The notes below the pieces were generated by a model. That model worked only from the letters and a program-made list of their open reading frames with translations. It had not been told where the DNA came from and ran no database searches. The position numbers and the translations under genes were made by a program. A stretch of DNA of 38,041 nucleotides from Clostridia bacterium (GTDB taxonomy: Bacteria; Bacillota; Clostridia; Oscillospirales; CAG-272), in contig JAFQWY010000325.1 of assembly GCA_017407225.1 (NCBI GenBank), positions 1-38,041 of the forward strand, in the 5' to 3' direction. Numbering within the stretch: position 1 is the first letter of the stretch; each line of letters starts with the position of its first letter. Shown piece after piece: positions 22,858 to 29,081 of the stretch.

Positions 22858-24366
22858 TCAGTCATCAGACCACCGGAATTCCCATACCGTCTCCAGTTCG
22901 CACAGTTTGACCGTAACCCGTCCGTCCCCGTATACTGTAATCCGCTCCACCAGATTCTGCCAGAAACCGGTGCTGTCGGTTTTTCCGGCGAGAATCTCCC
23001 GGGCTGTCCGCTGCAGGTGCTCCTCATTCCGTTCCTCTTCGGATGCGGAGAGGTTTTCCAGCCGCTTCTGCAGATTTTCCGCCTCCTGACGGTATCGTTC
23101 CCGGACTCCGTCAAGCTCCGCTTCTGATATGGTTCCGCAGAGAAAAGCCTCCAGTGCCCTCTCCCTCTTTTCGCGGATCCGCTCCAGAGAACGGGTGACT
23201 GCAGCTTTCTCCCGCCCGGTGCCCGAATCCGCCAGCACCTCCCGGATCATTGCATCCCGGTCAAATTCCAGGGACTCCAGCACCGTTCTCAGCATCTCCA
23301 TGGCACAGTCATCCCTCAGCATCCGTCCTACGCTGCAGCCCTGTCTGCTTCCGGTATCACCACCCCTTCCTTCGTATGCCGCCGTACTGCATCCCCATCT
23401 CCGGTAGAATGTTCCGTCCTTCCGCTGTCTGATCCGCGAGATGAAGCGTCCGCCGCACTCACCGCACAGAATTTTTCCCGATAAAGGGTATCTTTGGGAA
23501 GGTGACACCGTGCCGCTGCTCTTTCGGCTCAGACGCTGTTCTTCCGCAGCATTCCACAGTTCCCGGCTGACAATGGGCTCATGATGATTCCGGATGACAA
23601 TCAGGGATTCGGCAGACGGATTGGCTGTCTTTCTGTGAGTCAGATAATCGGGGGTACAGGTCTTTTTCTGGATCAGATCCCCAGCGTATTTTTCGTTTTT
23701 CAGAATTTTCAGAACCGTTCCGGCTGTCCATCGGGTATTCCCAGCAGAAGTGCGGATCCCGGCTTCTTCCAGCTCCCGTGCAATGGCGGATGCTCCTTTT
23801 TTTTCATGAACATATGCCTCGAAAATCCGCTTCACCGTTTCCGCTCCGTCAGGTTCAACAGTGATTTTTCCGTTCCGGACTTCATATCCCAGCAGAGAGT
23901 GGCCGAATACCACGCCCCGTTCCATCTGCCGGGTCTGTCCCCACGTCACTCTCGCGGAGGTTTTCCGGCTTTCCTCCTGGGCAAGGGAGGCCATAATGGA
24001 CAGCCGCAGTTCCGCATCGGGATCCAGTGTGCTGATTCCGTCGGTCAGAAACACCACGCCGACACCGAGACGTTTCAATTCCCTGGTACAGGAAATGGTG
24101 TCCAGAATATTCCGCGAAAACCGGCTGACCTCCTTTGTCAGAATCAGGTCAAAGCATCCCCTGCGTGCATCCTCCATCATCCGGTTGAACTGCACCCGTT
24201 TCTGAGTGGATGTCCCCGTAATGCCGCTGTCCGCATAGATTCCGTACAGGCTCCATTCCGGCTGTCTGCCGATATATTCACGGAAATATCTCTGCTGTGC
24301 TTCAAAGGAATTGGCCTGATCCGTGTGGTCCGTGGAAACCCGGCAGTATCCCGCCGCCCGGATCAT
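22858..24366 (-). CDS. large serine recombinase (site-specific integrase/excisionase)
   Basis: A 502-residue recombinase. Resolvase domain about residues 1-150: AAGYCRVSTD carries the catalytic Ser (residue 11), and FDLILTKEVSRFSRN and LRLSIMASLAQEESRKTS follow. Recombinase domain: FGHSLLGYEV, RIFEAYVHEKKGASAIAREL and WTAGTVLKILKNEKYAG. Zinc ribbon: CGECGGRF with later GCS and GCSVGR cysteines. A C-terminal coiled coil (about 395-460) is typical of large serine integrases. Its stop codon lies 20 bases from the att core, and it reads toward the 5' half of cotJC. The ATG (24366) overlaps the stop of the 48-aa gene. It is the obvious enzyme for insertion and excision of the element. All visible motifs are intact, arguing that it is active. 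Confidence 0.93.
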   Translation of the reverse strand: MIRAAGYCRVSTDHTDQANSFEAQQRYFREYIGRQPEWSLYGIYADSGITGTSTQKRVQFNRMMEDARRGCFDLILTKEVSRFSRNILDTISCTRELKRLGVGVVFLTDGISTLDPDAELRLSIMASLAQEESRKTSARVTWGQTRQMERGVVFGHSLLGYEVRNGKITVEPDGAETVKRIFEAYVHEKKGASAIARELEEAGIRTSAGNTRWTAGTVLKILKNEKYAGDLIQKKTCTPDYLTHRKTANPSAESLIVIRNHHEPIVSRELWNAAEEQRLSRKSSGTVSPSQRYPLSGKILCGECGGRFISRIRQRKDGTFYRRWGCSTAAYEGRGGDTGSRQGCSVGRMLRDDCAMEMLRTVLESLEFDRDAMIREVLADSGTGREKAAVTRSLERIREKRERALEAFLCGTISEAELDGVRERYRQEAENLQKRLENLSASEEERNEEHLQRTAREILAGKTDSTGFWQNLVERITVYGDGRVTVKLCELETVWEFRWSDD

Positions 24367-24509
24367 GTTTTTTTCTCCGCCGCCGTTTTTCGTACCGTTT
24401 CGTCCAGTGCAGATTTCAGAGCCCGCCGGTACAAGCGCAGGAAGCCTTCTATCTTTCCGTCCGGCGGATTTTTGCCGTGTTCCACCCGTATCAGTTTGAG
24501 TTTTCTCAT
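24363..24509 (-). CDS. 48-residue basic protein coupled to the recombinase; candidate directionality factor
   Basis: Reads MRKLKLIRVEHGKNPPDGK, then EGFLRLYRRALKSALDETV and a Lys-rich end. It has a strong ribosome binding site (GGAGGG, six bases before ATG 24509), and its TGA overlaps the recombinase ATG (ATGA), so the two are translationally coupled. The protein is small, basic and mostly helical, with no recognised domain. Small genes next to serine integrases often encode excision directionality factors; that role here is a guess from size and position. It could equally be a leader that sets recombinase translation. Confidence 0.6.
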   Translation of the reverse strand: MRKLKLIRVEHGKNPPDGKIEGFLRLYRRALKSALDETVRKTAAEKKT

Positions 24510-24562
24510 GCAAAGCCCTCCGTTCCTCCTTCATTCCTATGAAAAACCGAAGCCTTACATGA

Positions 24563-24598
24563 CAAAAACAGCGGCAGGACCGTGATCCCGACCGCTGT
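24563..24598 (-). terminator. terminator of the Crp/Fnr-type gene
   Basis: On the minus strand ACAGCGG (24598-24592) pairs with CCGCTGT (24574-24568), followed by TTTTGTC. It separates the Crp gene from the recombinase operon. Confidence 0.75.
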
Positions 24599-24604
24599 GT
24601 GATG

Positions 24605-25264
24605 CTATAACAGGATAAACTCGTTTTTGTCGCTCTCCAGAATCCCCTCTTTCCGCAGCTTGCTGATTTCAGCCGACAGTCCGCTCCGGTCGACCTCCAG
24701 AAAATCCGCCAGTTCCTGACGGTCAAAAGGAATCTCAAACCGGTTCCCCCCGGCTTTCTTCGCCTGAAACATCAGGTAGGTCAGCAGTTTATCCCGTGTG
24801 GTACGCTTGGAGATGATCTCGATTTTCTGATGGAACAGGATTGTTTTTGTGGCAAGATCCTTCATCAGATTGAAGATCAGCTGCTGATGAAATCCGCAGT
24901 GATTGCTGCAGGTATGCAGAATATGACTGCAGTCGATGAGCATGATTTCACAGGGCTCGTTTGCAATCACCGTGACGGGAATTGACGGTGTTTCCGCACA
25001 GGCGAACGCTTCCCCGAATACCTCTGCGGTACCGGCTTCCGTCAGAATGCTCCGGTTTCCGTAATAGTCGATTCTTATGATCTGAACGGAGCCGGCCAGC
25101 ACAATTCCGATGTATCTGGCAGGATTCCCCTCGGCGATGACGGTGTATTTTTTATCGAAGGACTCCACCCTTGCCCCCAGACACACCAGCATCCGGAACA
25201 GATCGTCTTCTTCAATCCCATCAAACAGAGGGCACTCCTGCAAAATTTTCTGATATTTTTTCAT
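24605..25264 (-). CDS. Crp/Fnr-family transcriptional regulator
   Basis: A 219-residue protein. The N-terminal cyclic-nucleotide-binding-type beta roll (about 15-125) includes YTVIAEGNPARYIGIVLAGS and EVFGEAFACAETPSIPVTV. A long dimerisation helix and a C-terminal winged helix follow: TRDKLLTYLMFQAKK, FDRQELADFLEVDRSGLSAE (recognition helix, about 178-197) and KLRKEGILE. The phosphate-binding residues of cAMP-type Crp are not evident. Several cysteines occur (for example DCSHILHTCSNHC), so redox or metal sensing is possible but unproven. It is divergent from ferritin, with a perfect palindrome between them, and probably controls both. GAGG precedes ATG 25264. Confidence 0.88.
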   Translation of the reverse strand: MKKYQKILQECPLFDGIEEDDLFRMLVCLGARVESFDKKYTVIAEGNPARYIGIVLAGSVQIIRIDYYGNRSILTEAGTAEVFGEAFACAETPSIPVTVIANEPCEIMLIDCSHILHTCSNHCGFHQQLIFNLMKDLATKTILFHQKIEIISKRTTRDKLLTYLMFQAKKAGGNRFEIPFDRQELADFLEVDRSGLSAEISKLRKEGILESDKNEFILL

Positions 25265-25278
25265 AATTTTCCTCAGTT

Positions 25279-25294
25279 TGTTGAAAATTCAACA
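25279..25294. promoter_or_regulatory. palindromic operator between the crp-type and ferritin genes
   Basis: TGTTGAAAATTCAACA is an inverted repeat with 7-base arms (TGTTGAA / TTCAACA). It lies 15 bases before the regulator start codon and just upstream of the ferritin -10 (TATACT 25311-25316 or TATAAT 25316-25321). Size and arm spacing fit a Crp/Fnr-family dimer site. Confidence 0.7.
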
Positions 25295-25368
25295 GATTTT
25301 TCAGAATTATTATACTATAATAGGATCAGAAAATCAAGAACCAAATTCACTCATACATGGAGGTTTCT

Positions 25369-25881
25369 ATGCTTAACACAAAGGTACACGAGCTTCTCAA
25401 CAGCCAGATCAACAAGGAATTCTACTCCGCATACCTGTATCTGGAATTCTCCAACTATTTCAAGGCAAAGGGCCTGGACGGATTCGCAAACTGGTACATG
25501 ATTCAGGCGCAGGAAGAAAGAGATCACGCAATTCTGTTCTATCAGTATCTGCAGAATAACAACATGCCCATCACCCTGGAAGCCATCGGCAAGCCCGAAA
25601 CCGGTTTTGAAGACAGCATGGCAGTTCTCAAGGCAGGCCTGAAGCATGAGCTTTACGTAACCTCCCTCATCAACGATATTTACGCAGCCGCTTATGAAGT
25701 AAAGGATTTCCGCACCATGCAGTTCCTCGACTGGTTCGTTAAGGAACAGGGCGAAGAAGAAACCAACGCAAACGATCTGATTTCCAAGATGGAGCTGTTC
25801 GGCTCCGATCAGAGAAGTCTGTATATGCTCAACCAGGAGCTGGGAACCCGGGTTTACACCGCTCCTTCCCTCGTACTCTGA
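25369..25881 (+). CDS. ftnA: ferritin (iron storage, ferroxidase type)
   Basis: A 170-residue four-helix-bundle protein. Ferroxidase-centre residues are visible: NKEFYSAYLYLEFSNYF (Glu about 17), MIQAQEERDHAILFYQYL (about 45-62, E-x-x-H), and the later helix with LDWFVKEQGEEETNA (about 122-136). Length matches bacterial non-haem ferritin, with no haem-ligand Met in the BFR position that I can identify. The start at ATG 25369 follows GGAGG by five bases; an in-frame ATG at 25357 overlaps the ribosome binding site. It is probably co-transcribed with the Bfd-like gene 30 bases downstream and controlled by the divergent Crp/Fnr-type regulator. It lies inside the cotJC element. Confidence 0.95.
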   Translation: MLNTKVHELLNSQINKEFYSAYLYLEFSNYFKAKGLDGFANWYMIQAQEERDHAILFYQYLQNNNMPITLEAIGKPETGFEDSMAVLKAGLKHELYVTSLINDIYAAAYEVKDFRTMQFLDWFVKEQGEEETNANDLISKMELFGSDQRSLYMLNQELGTRVYTAPSLVL

Positions 25882-25911
25882 ACCATTCCATAAACCGTAC
25901 AGGAGGCTGTC

Positions 25912-26121
25912 ATGCAGGAAAACTACACTGTCTGTAAGTGCAAAAAGGTAACCTACAGTGATATCGCGGACGCGCTTCACAAGATGCAGAAGCTCAGCGA
26001 TGTTCTGGATGCGTTCGAAGATGTGAAAAAAGTCACCCACTGCTCCACCGGATGCGGCGGCTGTCACGACAAGGTGATCGACATCATCTCAAAAATCATG
26101 ATGGGTCACGAAGATAAATAA
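25912..26121 (+). CDS. Bfd-like [2Fe-2S]-binding protein
   Basis: A 69-residue protein with the BFD/(2Fe-2S)-binding domain cysteine pattern: VCKCKKVTY (C-x-C at about residues 8-10) and CSTGCGGC (about 44-51; C-x4-C spacing with an extra Cys). In other bacteria Bfd donates electrons to release iron from bacterioferritin; here it is directly downstream of a ferritin gene, suggesting a matching role with this ferritin. GGAGG precedes ATG 25912. A hairpin terminator follows. Confidence 0.85.
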   Translation: MQENYTVCKCKKVTYSDIADALHKMQKLSDVLDAFEDVKKVTHCSTGCGGCHDKVIDIISKIMMGHEDK

Positions 26122-26129
26122 ACGATGAA

Positions 26130-26173
26130 AATACCTCCTTTCCCGTCGATCCGGCGGGTCGGGAGGTATTCTT
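26130..26173. terminator. bidirectional terminator after the ferritin-bfd unit
   Basis: AATACCTCC (26130-26138) pairs with GGAGGTATT (26162-26170), with further CCCG/CGGG pairing inside. It separates this unit from the convergent MBL gene. Confidence 0.8.
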
Positions 26174-26174
26174 G

Positions 26175-26798
26175 TTACAGCTTGAATTCCACCCGGATTC
26201 CGGCATCCACAAGGGATGCAAAAACCTCGCCGTCTCCGGGATCCCCCGCAAGAGTTCCGTAATGGGTGGGAATGACGCAGGCAGGCTTCATTTTGTTGAC
26301 CAGTGCGGCGGCTTCTTCCGGATTCATGGTGTAGGTTCCGCCGATGGGAAGCATGGCAATCCCGCACTGAACTTCAGCGGCTTCGGAAGTGGCATCCATG
26401 TCGCCGCCGATATAGATCCGGACACCGTGCACCGTAATGACGTAACCCAGCCAGCCGTTCTTCTTCGGATGCATGGGCTTGTTCGTGTTGTAGGAGGGTA
26501 CCGCTTCCACGGGAATTCCTCCCACAATTTTCGTCTCTCCCGGTGTCATGGTGATGATATCCTTCAGTCCTGCGCCGGCCGCATCCTGCTTCATGGATTC
26601 CGGCATCACGTAAACCGTACCGGGCCGGGCGATTTTTCCGATGTCTTCCGGTGAAAAATGGTCGAAATGGGAGTGAGTGATAAAAACAATGTCCCCGTCA
26701 TGGGGTTCGTTTTCCACCCGGAAAGGATCGATGTACAGAATTTTCTCCGCCTCAATGCGGATACTGCTGTGGGTGTTGACAGTAATTCTCTCGGTCAT
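26175..26798 (-). CDS. metallo-beta-lactamase-fold hydrolase (UlaG-like)
   Basis: A 207-residue MBL-fold protein. Motif 2 FITHSHFDHFSPEDI (about residues 39-53) holds the H-x-H-x-D-H set. YIGGDMD (about 129-135; Asp) and IPTHYGTLAGDP (about 180-191; His) supply the remaining ligands. The short length and the N-terminal THSSIRIEAEKILYIDPF are typical of UlaG-like hydrolases rather than nucleases. Third gene of the DUF2200-SDR-MBL operon, 27 bases after the SDR. Substrate unknown. Confidence 0.85.
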   Translation of the reverse strand: MTERITVNTHSSIRIEAEKILYIDPFRVENEPHDGDIVFITHSHFDHFSPEDIGKIARPGTVYVMPESMKQDAAGAGLKDIITMTPGETKIVGGIPVEAVPSYNTNKPMHPKKNGWLGYVITVHGVRIYIGGDMDATSEAAEVQCGIAMLPIGGTYTMNPEEAAALVNKMKPACVIPTHYGTLAGDPGDGEVFASLVDAGIRVEFKL

Positions 26799-26825
26799 GG
26801 CGTATTCCTTTCATTTTATAATATA

Positions 26826-27539
26826 TCATTTCCGGTCGTCATAGGTCCATCCGCAGTCGTTGTGATAGATCATGAGCTTTGTCATGCCGCCGTCGATGCA
26901 GATGTTTTCCCCCGTGATGAAGCCTGCTTTGTCAGACGCAAGATACAGCACCATATTGGCAATATCCATGGGATTCCCTACCCGGCCCGCAGGCTGCTGG
27001 GAGGCATCGGGACCTTCATATACCGTATATGCCGTGTCAATCCATCCGGGAGAGATGGAGTTTACACGGATTTTTCCGCTGAAGCTGACTGCCATGGCAT
27101 GGGTCAGTGCGGCAATTCCTCCTTTCGCCGCCGTATAGCTTTCTGTCTGGGGCTGACTCATCCGGTCGCGGCTGGAGGAAATATTGATAATACTGCCACC
27201 CGGGGAAAAATAAGGTGCGAACAGCTTTGAGAGATAGAAAGGTGCTGTCACACCGACTGCCAGAGCATACTGGAATTCCTCATAGGTGCATCGGTCGATT
27301 CCTCTCATGATGGGCAGTGCATTGTTCACCAGCACGTCGATGTGCCCTTCTTTTTCGATCACCTGTGCCGCAAAATCCTCCATGGTCACCTTTTCGGCGA
27401 TATCTCCGATGTAGAAATGGTCTCCGTCGGCTCTGTCGATCACATACACCCGTGCGCCGTTTTCACGGAACTGCTCCGCGATGCATTTTCCGATCCCGTT
27501 TGCACCGCCGGTCACTGCAACTACTTTATTCCGAAACAT
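26826..27539 (-). CDS. short-chain dehydrogenase/reductase (SDR)
   Basis: A 237-residue classical SDR. Rossmann cofactor motif VVAVTGGANGIGKCIAEQF (TGGxxGIG, about residues 7-25), VLVNNA (about 69-74), catalytic Ser region INISSSRD (about 118-125), SYTAAKGGI (about 134-142, Y-x-x-x-K) and NSISPGWIDT (about 159-168). The acidic residue in VYVIDRADGD after beta-2 suggests NAD preference. The gene abuts DUF2200 directly upstream with no gap. Substrate unknown. Confidence 0.9.
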   Translation of the reverse strand: MFRNKVVAVTGGANGIGKCIAEQFRENGARVYVIDRADGDHFYIGDIAEKVTMEDFAAQVIEKEGHIDVLVNNALPIMRGIDRCTYEEFQYALAVGVTAPFYLSKLFAPYFSPGGSIINISSSRDRMSQPQTESYTAAKGGIAALTHAMAVSFSGKIRVNSISPGWIDTAYTVYEGPDASQQPAGRVGNPMDIANMVLYLASDKAGFITGENICIDGGMTKLMIYHNDCGWTYDDRK

Positions 27540-27896
27540 TCATTTTCCCCTTTCCAGAATCTTTTCCATTGTTTTCCCCTTAGCCAGCTCGTCCACCAGT
27601 TTGTCCAGATACCGGATTTCCAGCATCAGCGGATCCTCAATGCTCTCAAGCTTTACGCCGCATACCGAGCCTTTGATCAGCCGCCGCTTTTCATTGGGAG
27701 CCGGCATATTCCGGAAGAAATCACCGTAGGTGAGATCGCCTGTCAGAAATGACTCTATTTCATCGGCGGTATATCCGGTCAGCCAGCAGGTAAGCTCCAG
27801 CACCTCCGCCCGGGTTCTGGATTTTTTCTCCGCCTTGGCAATCAGAAGCGGAAATACTCCGGCAAACGGCATATTATAGATCTTTTCGTTCGGCAT
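27540..27896 (-). CDS. DUF2200 family protein
   Basis: A 118-residue protein matching DUF2200 from end to end: KIYNMPFAGVFPLLIAKAEK (about 5-24), RAEVLELTCWLTGYTADEIE, IKGSVCGVKLESIEDPLM (about 76-93), and the C-terminal YLDKLVDELAKGKTMEKIL. Function of the family is unknown. GGAGG lies seven bases before ATG 27896. An upstream in-frame ATG at 28043 would cross the att site and lies within cotJC, so it is rejected. First gene of an operon with SDR and MBL genes. Confidence 0.88.
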   Translation of the reverse strand: MPNEKIYNMPFAGVFPLLIAKAEKKSRTRAEVLELTCWLTGYTADEIESFLTGDLTYGDFFRNMPAPNEKRRLIKGSVCGVKLESIEDPLMLEIRYLDKLVDELAKGKTMEKILERGK

Positions 27897-27927
27897 CCGT
27901 TGTCCCTCCCTCTCTGTTGATACCATC

Positions 27928-27956
27928 AGTATACCACAGATATCCCTGTATTGCAA
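27928..27956 (-). promoter_or_regulatory. promoter of the DUF2200-SDR-MBL operon
   Basis: On the minus strand TTGCAA (27956-27951), a 17-base spacer and TATACT (27933-27928), 31 bases before ATG 27896. It lies wholly inside the element. Confidence 0.7.
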
Positions 27957-27971
27957 TAGCGGAACGGGGAT

Positions 27972-28003
27972 TGTGCAGTTCATTGTGAGCCTGTCGGTAC
28001 AGA
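27972..28003 (+). repeat. right attachment site (attR): core GGTACAGA plus inner arm
   Basis: Core 27996-28003, with TGTC immediately before it. The inner arm TGTGCAGT (27972-27979) is the inverse of ACTGCACA at the left end. Distances from the GG crossover to the arms are 16 bases here and 15 bases on the left. Confidence 0.8.
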
Positions 28004-28340
28004 GGAACTTGCACATCTCGAGATGGTTGCCGCCATCATTCATCAGCTGACCCGGAATCTTTCCGAGGATGATATCAAAAAATCAGGATTCGATGTCTAC
28101 TTCGTGGATCACACCACGGGAGTCTATCCGGTATCCGCTGCAGGTGTCCCCTTTGACATCAAATATATCGGAGTCAAAGGAGATGTCATCGCCGATCTGA
28201 ACGAAGATCTGGCTGCCGAGCAGAAGGCGCGTGTCACCTACGACAATCTGCTCCGCCTCATCGACGACCCGGATGTATGCGATCCCATCAAGTTCCTGCG
28301 CGAGCGTGAAGTGGTGCATTACCAGCGTTTCGGTGAAGCG
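27996..28340 (+). pseudogene. cotJC: cotJC 3' part, with its own extreme 3' end lost
   Basis: Continues the 5' part in frame: GTEELAHLEM (E65, H68 in the joined numbering), DVYFVDHTTGVYPVSAAGVP, DLNEDLAAEQKARVTYDNLL (E136) and FLREREVVHYQRFGEA (H169). All five manganese-catalase ligands (E35, E65, H68, E136, H169) are present after joining. Homology ends at Ala176 (28340); the expected last 15-25 residues are missing. The frame stays open through unrelated sequence to TAA at 28698-28700, giving a 295-residue joined product with a ~119-residue foreign tail. A terminator-like hairpin (28569-28605) lies within that tail, so a terminated transcript would lack a stop codon. Whether the joined protein works is therefore uncertain. 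Confidence 0.88.
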
Positions 28341-28568
28341 AACCGGACGAAGTTAAGTGGATTTTCCGCTGAAAATGGGAATACATGCGATATCATCGCC
28401 GGTATATTTCTCGTGGACGATTTCACTTTTCTGACCGACGTGCAGATTCTGAGATACACAGAAGCGTTCGGTCCCATGTTCTTAAAAAGTTACAGTTACG
28501 GGCAGAAAATTTCCGCAAAATCTTCCGGGAAGATTATTCCTGCGCGGCTGATTGACGGCAAACCCAAG

Positions 28569-28605
28569 AGTACAGGAACATCGCGGAAATGTCCTGTACT
28601 TTTTA
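28569..28605 (+). terminator. intrinsic terminator downstream of cotJC 3' part
   Basis: AGTACAGG-A-ACAT pairs with ATGT-CCTGTACT (28569-28600) with one bulged base, followed by TTTTTATA. Confidence 0.8.
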
Positions 28606-28624
28606 TATGGTTTCGCTTTATTCA

Positions 28625-28900
28625 GTTTCAGCCGATTTGTATCGCAGCCATGGCAAACGGATCGAGAGTGAGCGTGACTTTCCCACCGACGCCCGCATAA
28701 TCGGAGAGGTTGTGTCCGAAAGTGTCGGACGAGAAGTCAATCCGGATAGAGTCGGGATCTATGTTGAAAAGTTCACCCAGGTGTACAGGATATAACGGGA
28801 CAGGGATTCGCCGTTCGGCATGTTCTTTTCGGTCCATGGGAAAGCGGAAATTTCCCATCTGCCCCCGTGGATGCGTAGATTGATTTCGGTCTTGTTGAGC
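28625..28900 (-). pseudogene. frameshifted C-terminal remnant of an unidentified protein
   Basis: On the minus strand one frame reads NKTEINLRIHGGRWEISAFP and continues to RYILYTWVNFST before a stop. The neighbouring frame then continues protein-like as PVHLGELFNIDPDSIRIDFS, GHNLSDYAGVGGKVTLTLDP and ends FAMAAIQIG. The composition is that of a beta-rich C-terminal domain, as in glycoside hydrolases, cut by a frameshift and lacking its 5' part. I do not recognise the family. Confidence 0.4.
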
Positions 28901-29004
28901 CGGTTTTCATCAGCTTTCTTCTCTTCCTGTAATAAAGTATCCCCTGCCGTTCTTCTTTATTTTTTGTAATAATCCCTGAAATCGACTAAAGAATACAAAC
29001 AGGA

Positions 29005-29033
29005 TTGACATTTTTCGCCGCAGAGTGTACAAT
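29005..29033 (+). promoter_or_regulatory. sigma-A promoter of the Gfo/Idh gene
   Basis: TTGACA (29005-29010), 17 bases, TACAAT (29028-29033). Confidence 0.85.
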
Positions 29034-29036
29034 GTA

Positions 29037-29076
29037 GATAAAAAACACACTGCTGCTGCATCCAGCAGAACGGAGG
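29037..29076 (+). promoter_or_regulatory. 5' leader hairpin abutting the ribosome binding site (copy 2)
   Basis: GATAAAAAACACACTGCTG (29037-29055) differs by one base from the leader at 13540-13558. The stem is CTGCTG (29053-29058) / CAGCAG (29063-29068) with loop CATC, followed by GGAGG (29072-29076). The stem sequence differs from copy 1 but still pairs. Confidence 0.5.
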
Positions 29077-29081
29077 TTATT

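Larger units (their letters stand above)
22830..27995. mobile_element. 5,166-bp skin-like intervening element splitting cotJC
   Basis: The segment is bounded by direct repeats GGTACAGA (22830-22837; second copy 27996-28003, just outside the counted length). Precise recombination between them removes 5,166 bases and rejoins cotJC in frame, giving DVGTEELAHLEM. Contents: large serine recombinase 20 bases inside the left repeat and transcribed toward it, a coupled 48-aa gene, Crp/Fnr regulator, ferritin, Bfd-like protein, MBL hydrolase, SDR and DUF2200. There are no phage structural or conjugation genes. Precedents are the sigK-skin and spsM-SPbeta elements of Bacillus, excised by serine recombinases in the mother cell. 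Excision itself is inferred, not observed. Confidence 0.88.
28341..29000. other. scarred intergenic region without an intact gene
   Basis: About 660 bases following the cotJC breakpoint. It holds a terminator (28569-28605) and a frameshifted minus-strand gene remnant (about 28625-28900). The part 28341-28560 shows nothing recognisable on either strand. Confidence 0.5.

Noticed and set aside
22838-22910. Natural C-terminus for a short CotJC fragment
   Set aside because: These 24 codons overlap the recombinase 3' end and the att arm, show no CotJC homology, and arise from readthrough past the insertion point.
27897-28043. Upstream in-frame extension of the DUF2200 gene across the att site
   Set aside because: The extra residues are antisense to cotJC and to the operon promoter; the downstream ATG has a strong ribosome binding site and matches the family N-terminus.
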